This document shows, piece by piece, positions 17,905-26,207 of a DNA stretch of 64,000 nucleotides. The DNA comes from Catenuloplanes niger. GTDB lineage: Bacteria > Actinomycetota > Actinomycetes > Mycobacteriales > Micromonosporaceae. Location of the stretch: the NCBI RefSeq assembly GCF_031458255.1, contig NZ_JAVDYC010000001.1, forward strand, positions 7,860,501 through 7,924,500. The letters run 5' to 3'. Each line of letters starts with the position of its first letter. Position 1 is the stretch's first letter. The notes below the pieces were generated by a model, which did not search any database, had not been told where the DNA came from, and worked only from the letters and a program-made list of their open reading frames with translations. Both the position numbers and the translations under genes were made by a program.

Positions 17905-18726
17905 ATGTCCACGGAGGAGATCTGGCGGCGCGCGGTCGCGCACGTCGCCGCGCTGGCCACCGGTGAGCCACTCGGTGACGGCTTCGCCGTCGCGCTGCAC
18001 TTCCACCCGGACCGGCTGACCCGGTCCGGCGAGCCGATCCTGGACGCGATGCGCCGGGACAACCGCTACCGGTCGCAGTTCGAGACCGGCACCGGCAACG
18101 GCGGGCTCACCGCGTTTCCCGGCGGCGACCGGTGGCGGTGGGAGAGCCGGCTGTTCGGCGGCGTCTACGACGAGGCCGAGTTCCGGCACCGCCCGGTCTA
18201 CGGCTCGCTGTACCACGCCGGCCGGCCGGCCGGCGGCTCGCCGCGCTTCGGCTCGTCGTACTTCCGGCTGGCCGCGCACGCGCTCGACCGGACCACGTTC
18301 TGCTTCCCGGACAGCGTGCTGGATCCCACGCTCTTCGGCGTGCGGGCCCGGATGTCGGTGACCGAACCGGGGCGCAGCGACGATCCGCTGGACGACTACG
18401 TCGAGGCACACGTGCACGGGCCGGTGCTGCTCGACCGCGACGTGGACGCGCTGGTCCTCGACCCGAGCTACCGCGGCACCCCGGTGGAGGCGGCGGCCGC
18501 CGCGCTGCCCTGCCCGGTCGAGTGGCACCCCGGCTTCCGGGTGACCGCGGCCGAGCTGCGCCGGCACCCCGGCTACCGGCCGGACCCGGGCCGCGAGTGC
18601 GCGGAGCGCCTGGCCGGGGACGGATACCTGGTGCCGCGCCTGATCGGGGACGCGGCCCGCGAGCCGGGGCACGATCCGCAGTTGCTCAAGTGGGCCTGGC
18701 ACTATCTGGCGCGGTACGGCGGATAG
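17905..18726 (+). CDS. DUF3626 family protein
   Basis: The 273-residue sequence matches my recollection of DUF3626: an early ALHFHPDR segment, RYRSQFETGTGNGGLTA, then VYGSLYHAGRPAGGSPRFGSSYFRL followed by DRTTFCFPDS. The many conserved His, Arg and Asp residues look enzymatic, and the pattern is loosely like NAD-dependent transferase folds, but no function is established. The ATG at 17905 begins the conserved part. The frame upstream runs through the operator region and back over the ArsR gene, so a longer protein is unlikely. Confidence 0.75.
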   Translation: MSTEEIWRRAVAHVAALATGEPLGDGFAVALHFHPDRLTRSGEPILDAMRRDNRYRSQFETGTGNGGLTAFPGGDRWRWESRLFGGVYDEAEFRHRPVYGSLYHAGRPAGGSPRFGSSYFRLAAHALDRTTFCFPDSVLDPTLFGVRARMSVTEPGRSDDPLDDYVEAHVHGPVLLDRDVDALVLDPSYRGTPVEAAAAALPCPVEWHPGFRVTAAELRRHPGYRPDPGRECAERLAGDGYLVPRLIGDAAREPGHDPQLLKWAWHYLARYGG

Positions 18727-18774
18727 ACCATTTCTCCTATCGTTTCCATAGGTGATGCGGCTCGTTGAGCGGGC

Positions 18775-19983
18775 ATGACTGTCGCGATCATCGGGGCCGG
18801 CGCGAGCGGCATCCTGGCCGCCCGCGCGCTCCACCGCCGATGTCCGGACCGGGATCTGGTCATGATCGATCCGGCGCCGCCGGGCGGGCCGGCCTATCGC
18901 GCGCCGGAACCGTGGCACCTGCTCAACTCGCGCGCCGCCGCGATGGGGGACGGCTTCGTGCGCTGGGCCGGGCCGGCCGACCCGGACGCGTTCCTGCCGC
19001 GCCGGCGCTACGGCGACTACCTGCGCGCGATCCTCGGCGGTCTGCCGGTCGACCTGCGCGCCGACCGGGCGGTCCGGATCACCCGGGGCCCGGCCGGGCT
19101 GACCGTGCACCTCGCGGGCGGGCTGCCGGTGCGGGCGGCCGACGTGGTGCTGGCGCTCGGGCCGCCCCGGCCGGTGGTGCCCGCGTTCGCCGCCGGGCGG
19201 CCGGGCCTGGTGCCGGACCCGTGGGCGCCGGGCGCGCTGGACGTGATCGACCCGGCGTGGCCGGTCGTCGTCGCGGGCACCGGGCTGACCGCGGTCGACG
19301 TGGCGCTCACGCTGCTGCGCCGCGGCCGGTCCGCACCGGTCACGCTGGTGTCCCGCCGCGGCCTGCTGCCCCGCACCCATCAGGACCACCCGGGGGTACG
19401 GCCGGACGCCGCGCTCGTCGGCGCACTGGTCGCCCGGGGCCGCTCGCTGCGGTCGCTCGTCCGCGCGGTCCGGGAGCTCGCGGCGGATCACCCCGGCGGC
19501 TGGCAGCCGGTGATCGACGCGGTCCGGCCGCACGCGAACACGCTGTGGGCCGCCGCGAGCGAGGCGGACCGGTCGCGGTTCCTGCGGCACTGCGCCCGGC
19601 ACTGGGACGTGCACCGGCACCGGATGGCCGGCCCGGTCGCGGCCGAACTCGGCCGGCACCTGGCGAGCACGGCCGTCCGGGTGCGCTGTTCATCCGTACC
19701 GCTGCAAGATTTTGATCTCGGGTCGGTCCAGGTGGTGAACGCGGCCGGGCCGGGCCGGCTGCCGTGGGCGGCGGATCCGCTGACGGCCGCGCTGATCGCG
19801 GACGGGCTGGCCCGGGTCGGCCCGCACGGGCTGGGCCTGGACGTGTGCGCGCCGCTGTGGCTGCTCGGTCCGCTGCGTCGCGGGCGGCTCTGGGAGACCA
19901 CCGCGATCCCGGAGATCCGCGCGCAGGCGGACGCGCTGGCGACCGCGCTCAGCCGCACGGATGTATCGGACGTCGCCGCCTGA
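18775..19983 (+). CDS. FAD/NAD(P)-binding protein (NAD_binding_9 type)
   Basis: The N-terminus holds an intact dinucleotide fold (VAIIGAGASGILAARAL) followed by the PPGGPAYRAPEPWHLLNSRA segment typical of the family of flavoprotein monooxygenase-like proteins that includes YdhS. A second nucleotide-binding region (VVVAGTGLTAVDVALTLL) and a C-terminal NAAGPGRLP loop complete the fold. The substrate is unknown. The gene lies 48 bases after DUF3626 and just before an acyl-CoA dehydrogenase on the same strand, but there is no overlap that proves an operon. Confidence 0.82.
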   Translation: MTVAIIGAGASGILAARALHRRCPDRDLVMIDPAPPGGPAYRAPEPWHLLNSRAAAMGDGFVRWAGPADPDAFLPRRRYGDYLRAILGGLPVDLRADRAVRITRGPAGLTVHLAGGLPVRAADVVLALGPPRPVVPAFAAGRPGLVPDPWAPGALDVIDPAWPVVVAGTGLTAVDVALTLLRRGRSAPVTLVSRRGLLPRTHQDHPGVRPDAALVGALVARGRSLRSLVRAVRELAADHPGGWQPVIDAVRPHANTLWAAASEADRSRFLRHCARHWDVHRHRMAGPVAAELGRHLASTAVRVRCSSVPLQDFDLGSVQVVNAAGPGRLPWAADPLTAALIADGLARVGPHGLGLDVCAPLWLLGPLRRGRLWETTAIPEIRAQADALATALSRTDVSDVAA

Positions 19984-20015
19984 TTTTGGCATATCGGATT
20001 CGATACGTTGGTGGC

Positions 20016-21032
20016 ATGACTGATGCGGCGACCATGCGTTCGCGGGCGGAACAGATCACGGAGGAGATGTTCCTGCCGGCGGCGGCCGAGGTGGACCGGG
20101 CCGGCCGGGTGCCGCGATCACACCTCGACATGCTGCGGCGGTTCGGCTTCTACGGCGTGGCGGCCCCGGCCGAGCACGGCGGGCTGGGCATGGCGGACAT
20201 CGCCACCGCCGCGTATCTGCTGGAGGTGCTCGCCAGCGGCTGCCTGACCACCACGCTGGTCTGGATGCAGCACCACGGTGTGGTGCTCGGCGCGGCCGCC
20301 AGCCGGACGCCCGGCATGCGCGAGTCGTGGCTGCCCCGGCTGGCCGCCGGCGACGTGCGCGGCGGGGTCGCGCTGGCCGGGCTGCGACCCGGCGGCGAGG
20401 GCATGCGGGCCCGGCGGGTGGACGGCGGGTTCGTGCTGGACGGCGAGGTGCCCTGGGTCAGCGGCTGGGACATGATCGACGTGGTCCAGGTGGGTGCCCG
20501 CGACGACGCCGGCAACGCCATGTTCCTGCTGGTCGACGCGGTGCCGTCGGACACGCTGACCGCCACCGTGCAGGACCTGGCCGCGCTGCGGGCGAGCCGG
20601 ACCGCGGTGCTGCGCTTCACCGGGCACCCGGTGCCGGCCGACCGGCTGATGCACGCGCTGCCGCTCGACTCGTGGACGCGCACCGAGGCCGGCGGCTCCG
20701 CGCTCAACGGCTTCCTGGCGCTGGGCGTGGTGCGCCGCTGCTGCGCGCTGCTCGGCCCGTCGTCGCTGGACGCGGAACTGGAGACGGCCCGGGCCGCGCT
20801 GCTCGCCGCGGACGCGGAGAAGACGCCGGCCGCCCGCGCGACCGCGTCGGAACTGGCGGTCCGGGCCGCGGCCACACTGATCGTGCACTCCGGCTCGGTG
20901 GCCGGGCTGCGTGGCGGCCACCCGGAGCGGTTGCTGCGCGAGGCCGGCATGCTCCTGGTGTACGGGACCCGGCCGCTGATCCGCGACGAGCTGCTGGACC
21001 GCTACTCGTTCCGGCCGGCCGGCGGGGCGTGA
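20016..21032 (+). CDS. Acyl-CoA dehydrogenase-like flavoprotein
   Basis: The 338-residue protein follows the acyl-CoA dehydrogenase order: helical N-terminus (VDRAGRVPRSHLDMLRRFGFYGVAAPAEHGGLG), middle beta domain with GVALAGLRPG and GGFVLDGEVPWVSGWDMIDVVQVG, and a helical C-terminus. It is shorter than the usual 380-400 residues, and I do not see the catalytic Glu in its canonical C-terminal context, so it may be an oxidoreductase or hydroxylase-type relative. A small inverted repeat, TATCG-GATT-CGATA, lies about 15 bases before the start and could be an operator. Confidence 0.78.
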   Translation: MTDAATMRSRAEQITEEMFLPAAAEVDRAGRVPRSHLDMLRRFGFYGVAAPAEHGGLGMADIATAAYLLEVLASGCLTTTLVWMQHHGVVLGAAASRTPGMRESWLPRLAAGDVRGGVALAGLRPGGEGMRARRVDGGFVLDGEVPWVSGWDMIDVVQVGARDDAGNAMFLLVDAVPSDTLTATVQDLAALRASRTAVLRFTGHPVPADRLMHALPLDSWTRTEAGGSALNGFLALGVVRRCCALLGPSSLDAELETARAALLAADAEKTPAARATASELAVRAAATLIVHSGSVAGLRGGHPERLLREAGMLLVYGTRPLIRDELLDRYSFRPAGGA

Positions 21033-21072
21033 CGCCGCCCGGCCCGACTCGGCGGGGCTTCCGCGGTGGCCG

Positions 21073-21897
21073 TCACGACGTGACGATCCGGTCGTGGAGC
21101 GGGGTGGCGCCGCTGATGAAGGCGGGCATGTCGGCGCCGCCGACCGCGCGTCCCGGCTCCTGGTCGCGGGCCGCGAGCGCGTTCAGCCGCTGCACCGGGA
21201 TCCGGCCCGCGGACAGGCCGGCGACCAGCACCGTGTTGCCCCACTTCCGGCCGCGCAGCATGCCGTTCTCGGCGATCACGCACACGTCCGGCAGCACTGC
21301 GCCGAGCGTCGCCGCCATCACCCGGGACCGGGCCAGCGGCGGTACGTCCACCACGTTCACCGCGAGCAGCCCGTCCGGCCGCAGCAGCCGGGCCGCGGCC
21401 CGCACGAACCCGGTGCTGGTGATGCTCCGCGGCATCTGCGCCGCCTGGTACACGTCCGCGACGACCAGGTCGAACTCGCCGGCGGGCAGCTCCTCCAGCG
21501 TCTCCCGCGCGTCGCCGAGCAGCATCGTTACGCCCGCGTCCGCGGGCAGCGGCAGCCGGTCCCAGATCAGCGCCATCAGCAGCGTGTCCCGGTCGACCAC
21601 GGTCTGCACCGAACCGGGCCGGGTGGCCGCGACGTAGCGCGGCAGGCTCAGCGCGCCACCGCCGAGGTGCAGCACGCGCAGCGGCACGCCCGGCTCGGCC
21701 ACCGTGTCCACCACGGTGACCAGCCGCCGCATGTAGTCGAACTTCATCCGGGTCGGGTCGCCGACGTCGACGTACGACTGCGGCACGCCGTCGACCTGCA
21801 GCGTCCACGCGCCCGGCGCCGTCGCGTCCGGAACCAGCTCGGCGAGGCCGAAACCGGTCGGCATCGCCACCCCCGCAACGGGTTCAGGGAGATTCAC
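21073..21897 (-). CDS. Spermidine synthase-like methyltransferase-fold protein
   Basis: The 274-residue product has a Rossmann S-adenosyl-type fold: VLHLGGGALSLPRYVA (glycine-rich loop), an acidic strand end (TVVDRDTLLMALIWDRL), MLLGDARETLEELPAGEFDLVVADVY and FVRAAARLLRPDGLLAVNVVD. This is the spermidine synthase-like family common in actinobacteria, often without polyamine activity. The catalytic region DVYQAAQMPRSITS lacks the usual polyamine-site DSSDP motif, so true aminopropyl transfer is doubtful. The start ATG is at 21897. Confidence 0.8.
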   Translation of the reverse strand: MNLPEPVAGVAMPTGFGLAELVPDATAPGAWTLQVDGVPQSYVDVGDPTRMKFDYMRRLVTVVDTVAEPGVPLRVLHLGGGALSLPRYVAATRPGSVQTVVDRDTLLMALIWDRLPLPADAGVTMLLGDARETLEELPAGEFDLVVADVYQAAQMPRSITSTGFVRAAARLLRPDGLLAVNVVDVPPLARSRVMAATLGAVLPDVCVIAENGMLRGRKWGNTVLVAGLSAGRIPVQRLNALAARDQEPGRAVGGADMPAFISGATPLHDRIVTS

Positions 21898-21920
21898 GCA
21901 CCCAACGTACGCCCACGAGA

Positions 21921-21949
21921 AAAGGGCCGGCGAGGTCCACCGGCCCTTT
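21921..21949 (-). terminator. Intrinsic terminator of the 65-aa protein gene
   Basis: On the minus strand a 10-bp stem (arms 21921-21930 and 21940-21949) is followed by a short T run, which is rare in this GC-rich window. It lies 16 bases past the stop of the small gene. Confidence 0.75.
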
Positions 21950-21964
21950 CCGTCACGCTGCCGG

Positions 21965-22162
21965 TTACTCCGACGGCTGCGGCACGTCGCAGTCCACCTT
22001 CGGGTTCAGACCCACGTAGTTCAGCGGCCCCGCCACGATCGTGACCGCGGTGGTGGAGATCTCCGCACAGTTCTCCGGGTCGTTGGCGAAGTAGCCACGC
22101 TGTCCCGCCGCCAGTGCGCCGATGATCAGCCAAATGACGATGACGACCGCTCCGATACGCAC
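21965..22162 (-). CDS. Small single-helix membrane protein (65 aa)
   Basis: The product starts with one hydrophobic helix (IGAVVIVIWLIIGALAAGQRGYF) followed by a short extracytoplasmic tail with two Cys residues (ENCAEIS and VDCDVP) that could form a disulfide. I recall similar small proteins in many actinobacteria, of unknown role. The GTG at 22162 has a near-ideal AGGAGG five bases upstream, and a T-tailed terminator follows, so it is very probably a real monocistronic gene. Confidence 0.8.
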   Translation of the reverse strand: MRIGAVVIVIWLIIGALAAGQRGYFANDPENCAEISTTAVTIVAGPLNYVGLNPKVDCDVPQPSE

Positions 22163-22519
22163 GCCAGCCTCCTATATAGAGCGTGTGACATATTCGCCCG
22201 CACGCTGCCCATCGTGTGGTATCAGCTCTCTACCCAACCGCGCTCCGCGCTACACGGCCGGTCGGACGGGCGCGCGCACGGCCGCGCCGGCGCCGGACGG
22301 CCATCGCGGCGAAATCACACCAGCCTCCTAGGATGCGATACGCGGTGTGACGACGGCAGCACGCGGCGGCGAACCTGCCGGGAAGTTGAGCGAACGTGGT
22401 CCGGGCCGGGTGGCGGCGGGGGCGCGGGATCGGGCGGAGACCGTCCCGGGCGGCGCCGGCCACCCGGTGACCGCGCGTTGCTCGCGCGGCTTCGCGCGTT
22501 ACCCGAGCGGCTTCGCGCG
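22163..22519. other. Intergenic region without a convincing gene
   Basis: The left end carries the ribosome binding site and promoter of the 65-aa gene (CTATATAGAG at 22171-22180 is unusually AT-rich). The rest is GC-rich with no family-like frame. A second AGGAGG-type site on the minus strand (22324-22330) is followed by a GTG and an immediate stop, so it does not start a gene. Confidence 0.5.
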
Positions 22520-22529
22520 TTACCCGAGC
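22488..22529 (-). repeat. Tandem duplication of 21 bp at the end of a GNAT gene
   Basis: The 21-bp unit ggcttcgcgcgttacccgagc occurs twice back to back (22488-22508 and 22509-22529). It abuts and slightly overlaps the 3' end of the acetyltransferase gene, so slippage here could have altered the gene's terminus. Confidence 0.85.
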
Positions 22530-22930
22530 GGCTTGTGGAAGTGGTGTTTGCCGGTGCCGCCGGGCATGCCGGGGGTGTAGCCGACCTCGCGGTAGCCGTG
22601 CCGCAGGTAGAAGCCGGGCGCGTGGAACGACATGGTGGCGACCACGACGCGGTCGCAGCCGCGCCGGCGGATCTCGTCCTCGGCGGCGGCCAGCAGCCGG
22701 GCGCCGTGGCCCCGCCCGCGGTGCTCCGCGCGCAGCCACAGCGAGGAGATGCCGCCGCAGCCGCCCCAGGTGTAGCCGGTGAGGCCACCGATCAGCGTGC
22801 CGTCGTCGTCGGTCAGCCGGATGGCCAGGTTCCGGTGGTCGTCGGCACCGACCGCCGCCTCGTTGATCGCGTCCAGTTCGTCGGACAGGCGCTTCTCGAG
22901 GTCCGGGTCGTCGTCGCGAAGATCGAGCAT
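22520..22930 (-). CDS. GNAT-family N-acetyltransferase
   Basis: A 136-residue GNAT domain. The acetyl-CoA loop is GISSLWLRAEHRGRGHGARLLAAAEDE, preceded by TLIGGLTGYTWGG and followed by VVVATMSFHAPGFYLRHGYREVGYTPG. The Cys/Gly-rich TWGGCGG segment and the GTGKHHFHKPLG end resemble acetyltransferases that act on small amines, but the substrate cannot be fixed. The start is ATG 22930. Confidence 0.87.
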   Translation of the reverse strand: MLDLRDDDPDLEKRLSDELDAINEAAVGADDHRNLAIRLTDDDGTLIGGLTGYTWGGCGGISSLWLRAEHRGRGHGARLLAAAEDEIRRRGCDRVVVATMSFHAPGFYLRHGYREVGYTPGMPGGTGKHHFHKPLG

Positions 22931-23080
22931 GGACGCGAGTCTCTCCGATGATCAGGGCGCCCGCACCCGGATCATGCCGCCCCACGATGTGCTCGGTCTG
23001 CTACGTCGTGCCGCGTGCGGCCCCGCACGGGCGATCGGGTGGCGCCCGGGCCACGCCGTACCGGCCCGTCGATACCGCCC

Positions 23081-23452
23081 TCAGCCGGTCAGGCGGTCGG
23101 CGGCGGCGGTGAGGAGCGGGCGGACGGCGTCGGCCTCGGCGCGGAGCGCGGTGACGGCCGCGGGTGCCGGCGGGCGGCCGGCGCGGATCTCGTCCTCGAC
23201 CGCGCCGGCGAGCAGGGCGAGGCCGTCGGCGCCGATGTTGGACGCGGAGCCGCGCAGCGCGTGGGCGGCGGTGCGGGCCTCGGCCGGGTCGTCCGCGGCC
23301 AGCGTGAACTCCAGGTGGTCCAGCATGGCCGGGACCTTGCGGAGGAAGTTCTCGATCAGCCGCACCATCAGCGCGCGTTCGGCGGGCGACGGGTCCGGGC
23401 CGGCGATGTCCAGCAGCCGCTCGTCCAGGGCGGCGGCGCGGGCGTCGGTCAT
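23081..23452 (-). CDS. Stand-alone histidine phosphotransfer (HPt) protein
   Basis: The 123-residue product is one HPt four-helix bundle. The phospho-acceptor His64 sits in TAAHALRGSASNIGADGLALLAG, a close match to the HPt consensus AHxLKGSSxNxGA. HPt proteins relay phosphate between a hybrid kinase and a response regulator. No kinase or regulator is adjacent, so the partners must lie outside the immediate neighbourhood; free HPt proteins are uncommon in actinobacteria. It starts at ATG 23452. Confidence 0.85.
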   Translation of the reverse strand: MTDARAAALDERLLDIAGPDPSPAERALMVRLIENFLRKVPAMLDHLEFTLAADDPAEARTAAHALRGSASNIGADGLALLAGAVEDEIRAGRPPAPAAVTALRAEADAVRPLLTAAADRLTG

Positions 23453-23572
23453 GACGGCTGCCGCCGGCCGTCCGGCGCGGTGGGTGCGCCGATCTGAGCG
23501 CGCGCGGGGTCGTCGCGCGGCACCCCGGGGCGTTCGGCCATGCGTGCCCCATCGGATCGGCGCGCGCCCGGA

Positions 23573-24082
23573 TTAGGAATCCCGGCTCATCGCCACGCGC
23601 GGCCACCGGTCGAGCCCGCGGGCGGCCTCGGCGGCGCGGATCGCGGCCAGGCCGGGCGTCAGCGCCCGCGCCGGTACGACCGTGAAACCGAGCCGCTCGT
23701 AGTAGGGCGCGTTCCACGGCACGTCGGCGAACGTGGTGAGCGTGGTCCGCCGGGCTCCCCAGGACCGTCCCCAGGCCGCGCACCGGTCGATGAGCGCGGC
23801 GCCGATCCGCTGCCCGGCGTGGTCCGGGTGTACGGTGACCTGCTCGACGTGCGCGGCGCCGTCGACCCGTGCGGCCAGCAGATAGCCGGCCGGCACGGCG
23901 TCGCGGAGCGCCACCCAGGCCCGCCCGTCACGCTGGTAGCGGGCCAGTTCGTCCGGGCCGGGCGGCGCGTCGGCCGCGATTTCCCACATGTTCACAGCTG
24001 TGAACGCGGCCCCCGCGGCGACCTCGATCGGCGGCAGGAACGGCAGGTCGGACGCGGTGGCGAGGCGGATCGAGAGCGGCAC
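23573..24082 (-). CDS. GNAT-family N-acetyltransferase
   Basis: A 169-residue GNAT protein: N-terminal RLATASDLPFLPPIEVAAGAAF, then beta4 and the acetyl-CoA loop HVEQVTVHPDHAGQRIGAALIDRC, and the C-terminal TTFADVPWNAPYYERLGF block. This last pattern is seen in acetyltransferases next to or resembling phosphinothricin and antibiotic acetyltransferases, but it is widespread and does not fix a substrate. It is divergent from the secreted protease gene. Confidence 0.87.
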   Translation of the reverse strand: MPLSIRLATASDLPFLPPIEVAAGAAFTAVNMWEIAADAPPGPDELARYQRDGRAWVALRDAVPAGYLLAARVDGAAHVEQVTVHPDHAGQRIGAALIDRCAAWGRSWGARRTTLTTFADVPWNAPYYERLGFTVVPARALTPGLAAIRAAEAARGLDRWPRVAMSRDS

Positions 24083-24177
24083 GGCGGCAGACTAGCGACC
24101 GGAACGGGACTGCGTACATCGAATACTCCCGCCTAGGCTGTCGCTCGGCACAGTGTCCAGCGTCTATGGGAGGCGTC

Positions 24178-26160
24178 GTGAACGTACGCACAACCCTGCG
24201 CAGAACCGCACCGTCGCTCCTCGTGGTGGCCCTCGCCGTGACGGTCGGGGCGCCCGCTCCGGCCCAGGCCGAGGCGCCCGTTGCGGCTCGGGCCGAGGCA
24301 CCCGATCGGGCGAAGCTGAAGGGCCTGACCGCGACCGGGGCGAACCCGTACCTGTCGTTCGGCGCTCCGGACGCGCCCGGTGCCCGCGGCGCGGCGCCCG
24401 GCATGACGTTCGGCCTCGACGGCCGGCTGACCACCACGCGGATCGCCGCCTGGCAGCGCGCGGCGGCCACCGGCGCGGAGGCGGCGGCCACCCGCTCGGG
24501 CGGCGGCGCCGGCTCGTCCTACGCCGAGCGCGAACCGGCCACGGTGCGCGGCCGCAACGACACCCGGCCGGAGTTCATCCGCGGCGTCGGCTCGGGCCGG
24601 CACGAGTCCGGCTCGTTCACCGTCACCGGCACGCTCGCGTCCGAGGCGCCGGTGGCCGAGCCGCTGGCCCCGCCGGCCGAGGACGACGGCGCGATCCCGC
24701 TGGCCACCGAGACCGGCATCTCCGCGGCGCGGCGCGCGGTCACCACCAGCGGCACGATCGGCGACGGCCCGCACGGCTCGGCCGGGACCGGCACCGGTGA
24801 CTTCGACTTCTACGAGCTGACCGGCCGCGCCGGCGAGGTGGTCACGGTGGACGTGGACACCCCGGGCGCGGTGCTGGACAGCTTCGCGGCGCTGTACGCG
24901 GCGGACGGCACGCTGCTCGGCGGCAACGACGACCAGGCGCCGCCGGCGGACTGGAGCAGCCGGTTCTCGATCGAGCTGCCCGCGGACGGGACGTACTACG
25001 TGGCGATCGGCGGCTGGACCGGGCCGCTGCTGCCGGCCGACCCGAACGACCCGGCCAGTGGGCCCGGCGCCGGCTCGGAGGGGCCGTACACGGTGCTGTT
25101 GCAGGTCGCGGCGGAGGACCACGACTCGTTCGCGGTCGACCTGGACAAGGGTGACGTGCTCGGGCTGAACGTGTCCGGTGGCGCGGCCCGGCTGGAGATC
25201 TACGACCCGAGCGGCACGCAGGTGTTCGGTTCGGTCGTGGACCTGTCGTTCATCGTGCCGCCGTCGTCGCCGCTGCCGAAGGGCGGCAACGCGGTCGCGG
25301 ACCACATCGCGGCGGTGTCCGGCCGGCACCGGATCGTGATCGAGCGCGGCGCCGGGGCGTACACGGCGAACGCCGTGATCTCCCGCCCGGCGGCGGAGTC
25401 CGAGCCGCGGGGCACGAAGCAGACGCTGCTGATCGACACGAACGGCGCCACGATCGACCCGGCCATCTTCGACGCGGGCGCGACGCCGGGGGAGCGGCCG
25501 GTGACCGGCCTTCCCGCGTTCCTGCCGAACTGGGGGCTGACCGAGGCGGACCTGCCGCGGCTGCTCGACGTGGTCAAGCGCACGGTGAACGCGCAGCTGA
25601 ACCAGGCCCGCCGGGACGCGCGGGTGGACGAGCTGGCGGTGCGCGTGGTGACGGACGCGGACGGCCCGGAGACCTGGGGCAGCCCGGACACCAGCCGGGT
25701 GATCATCGGCGGCACGATCGAGGAGCTGGAGATCCCCACGGTCGGGATCGCGCAGTCGATCGACCCGGGCAACTTCGCCCGGGAGGAGACCGCGATCGTG
25801 CTGCTGGACCTGCTCAGCGGCCCGGCCGGCGACCCGGTCTCGCTGAACACGTACCTCACGCCGGCCAGTGACCGGGTCGCGTTCGTCGGCCGGGTGCTGG
25901 GCACGCTGATCAGCCACGAGGCCGGGCACTACCTGGGCAACTGGCACCTGACCAGCGTCGACGACCAGCTGAACATCATGGACGAGGGCGGCGCCGACCC
26001 GGCGTTCTTCTTCGGCGTCGGCCCGGACAACGTCGGGGGCACCGCGGACGATGTCTTCGCCCGCTTCGGCCCCGGCCCGCTCAGCACGTTCGAGGGCTTC
26101 GACGGCACCGAGAACACCGCGGTGCGTACGGCCTGGGCGTTGGTCAAGCCCGGGCGGTGA
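24178..26160 (+). CDS. Secreted metzincin-like zinc metalloprotease
   Basis: A 660-residue exported protein. It begins with a signal peptide (RTTLRRTAPSLLVVALAVTVGAPAPAQA). A long variable region follows, then a beta-sandwich of the bacterial pre-peptidase type (about residues 200-310, with FDFYELTGRAGEVVTVDVDTPG and LPADGTYYVAIGGW). The C-terminal region holds HEAGHYLGNWH at residues 580-590, the HExxHxxGxxH zinc motif of metzincins, and a candidate Met-turn about 11 residues on (NIMDEGG, Met at 601). The spacing from zinc site to Met-turn is short, as in minimal gluzincin/archaemetzincin-like families, so the exact family is open. GTG 24178 follows GGGAGG; ATG 24166 is an alternative. Confidence 0.82.
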   Translation: MNVRTTLRRTAPSLLVVALAVTVGAPAPAQAEAPVAARAEAPDRAKLKGLTATGANPYLSFGAPDAPGARGAAPGMTFGLDGRLTTTRIAAWQRAAATGAEAAATRSGGGAGSSYAEREPATVRGRNDTRPEFIRGVGSGRHESGSFTVTGTLASEAPVAEPLAPPAEDDGAIPLATETGISAARRAVTTSGTIGDGPHGSAGTGTGDFDFYELTGRAGEVVTVDVDTPGAVLDSFAALYAADGTLLGGNDDQAPPADWSSRFSIELPADGTYYVAIGGWTGPLLPADPNDPASGPGAGSEGPYTVLLQVAAEDHDSFAVDLDKGDVLGLNVSGGAARLEIYDPSGTQVFGSVVDLSFIVPPSSPLPKGGNAVADHIAAVSGRHRIVIERGAGAYTANAVISRPAAESEPRGTKQTLLIDTNGATIDPAIFDAGATPGERPVTGLPAFLPNWGLTEADLPRLLDVVKRTVNAQLNQARRDARVDELAVRVVTDADGPETWGSPDTSRVIIGGTIEELEIPTVGIAQSIDPGNFAREETAIVLLDLLSGPAGDPVSLNTYLTPASDRVAFVGRVLGTLISHEAGHYLGNWHLTSVDDQLNIMDEGGADPAFFFGVGPDNVGGTADDVFARFGPGPLSTFEGFDGTENTAVRTAWALVKPGR

Positions 26161-26162
26161 AA

Positions 26163-26207
26163 GACCGCGCGGGGGTACGGGTTGCCGCCCGTACCCCCGC
26201 TGCGGTC
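26163..26207. terminator. Extended hairpin between convergent protease and rtcB genes
   Basis: A 13-bp perfect stem (26169-26181 with 26188-26200) is extended by a further six base pairs (26163-26168 with 26202-26207) across a one-base bulge. It lies between the protease stop and the rtcB stop. Confidence 0.75.

Noticed and set aside
22230-22345. Small minus-strand gene after the AGGAGG at 22324-22330
   Set aside because: The GTG at the right spacing is followed at once by a stop, and the next ATG has no ribosome binding site and encodes only an Arg-rich stretch.
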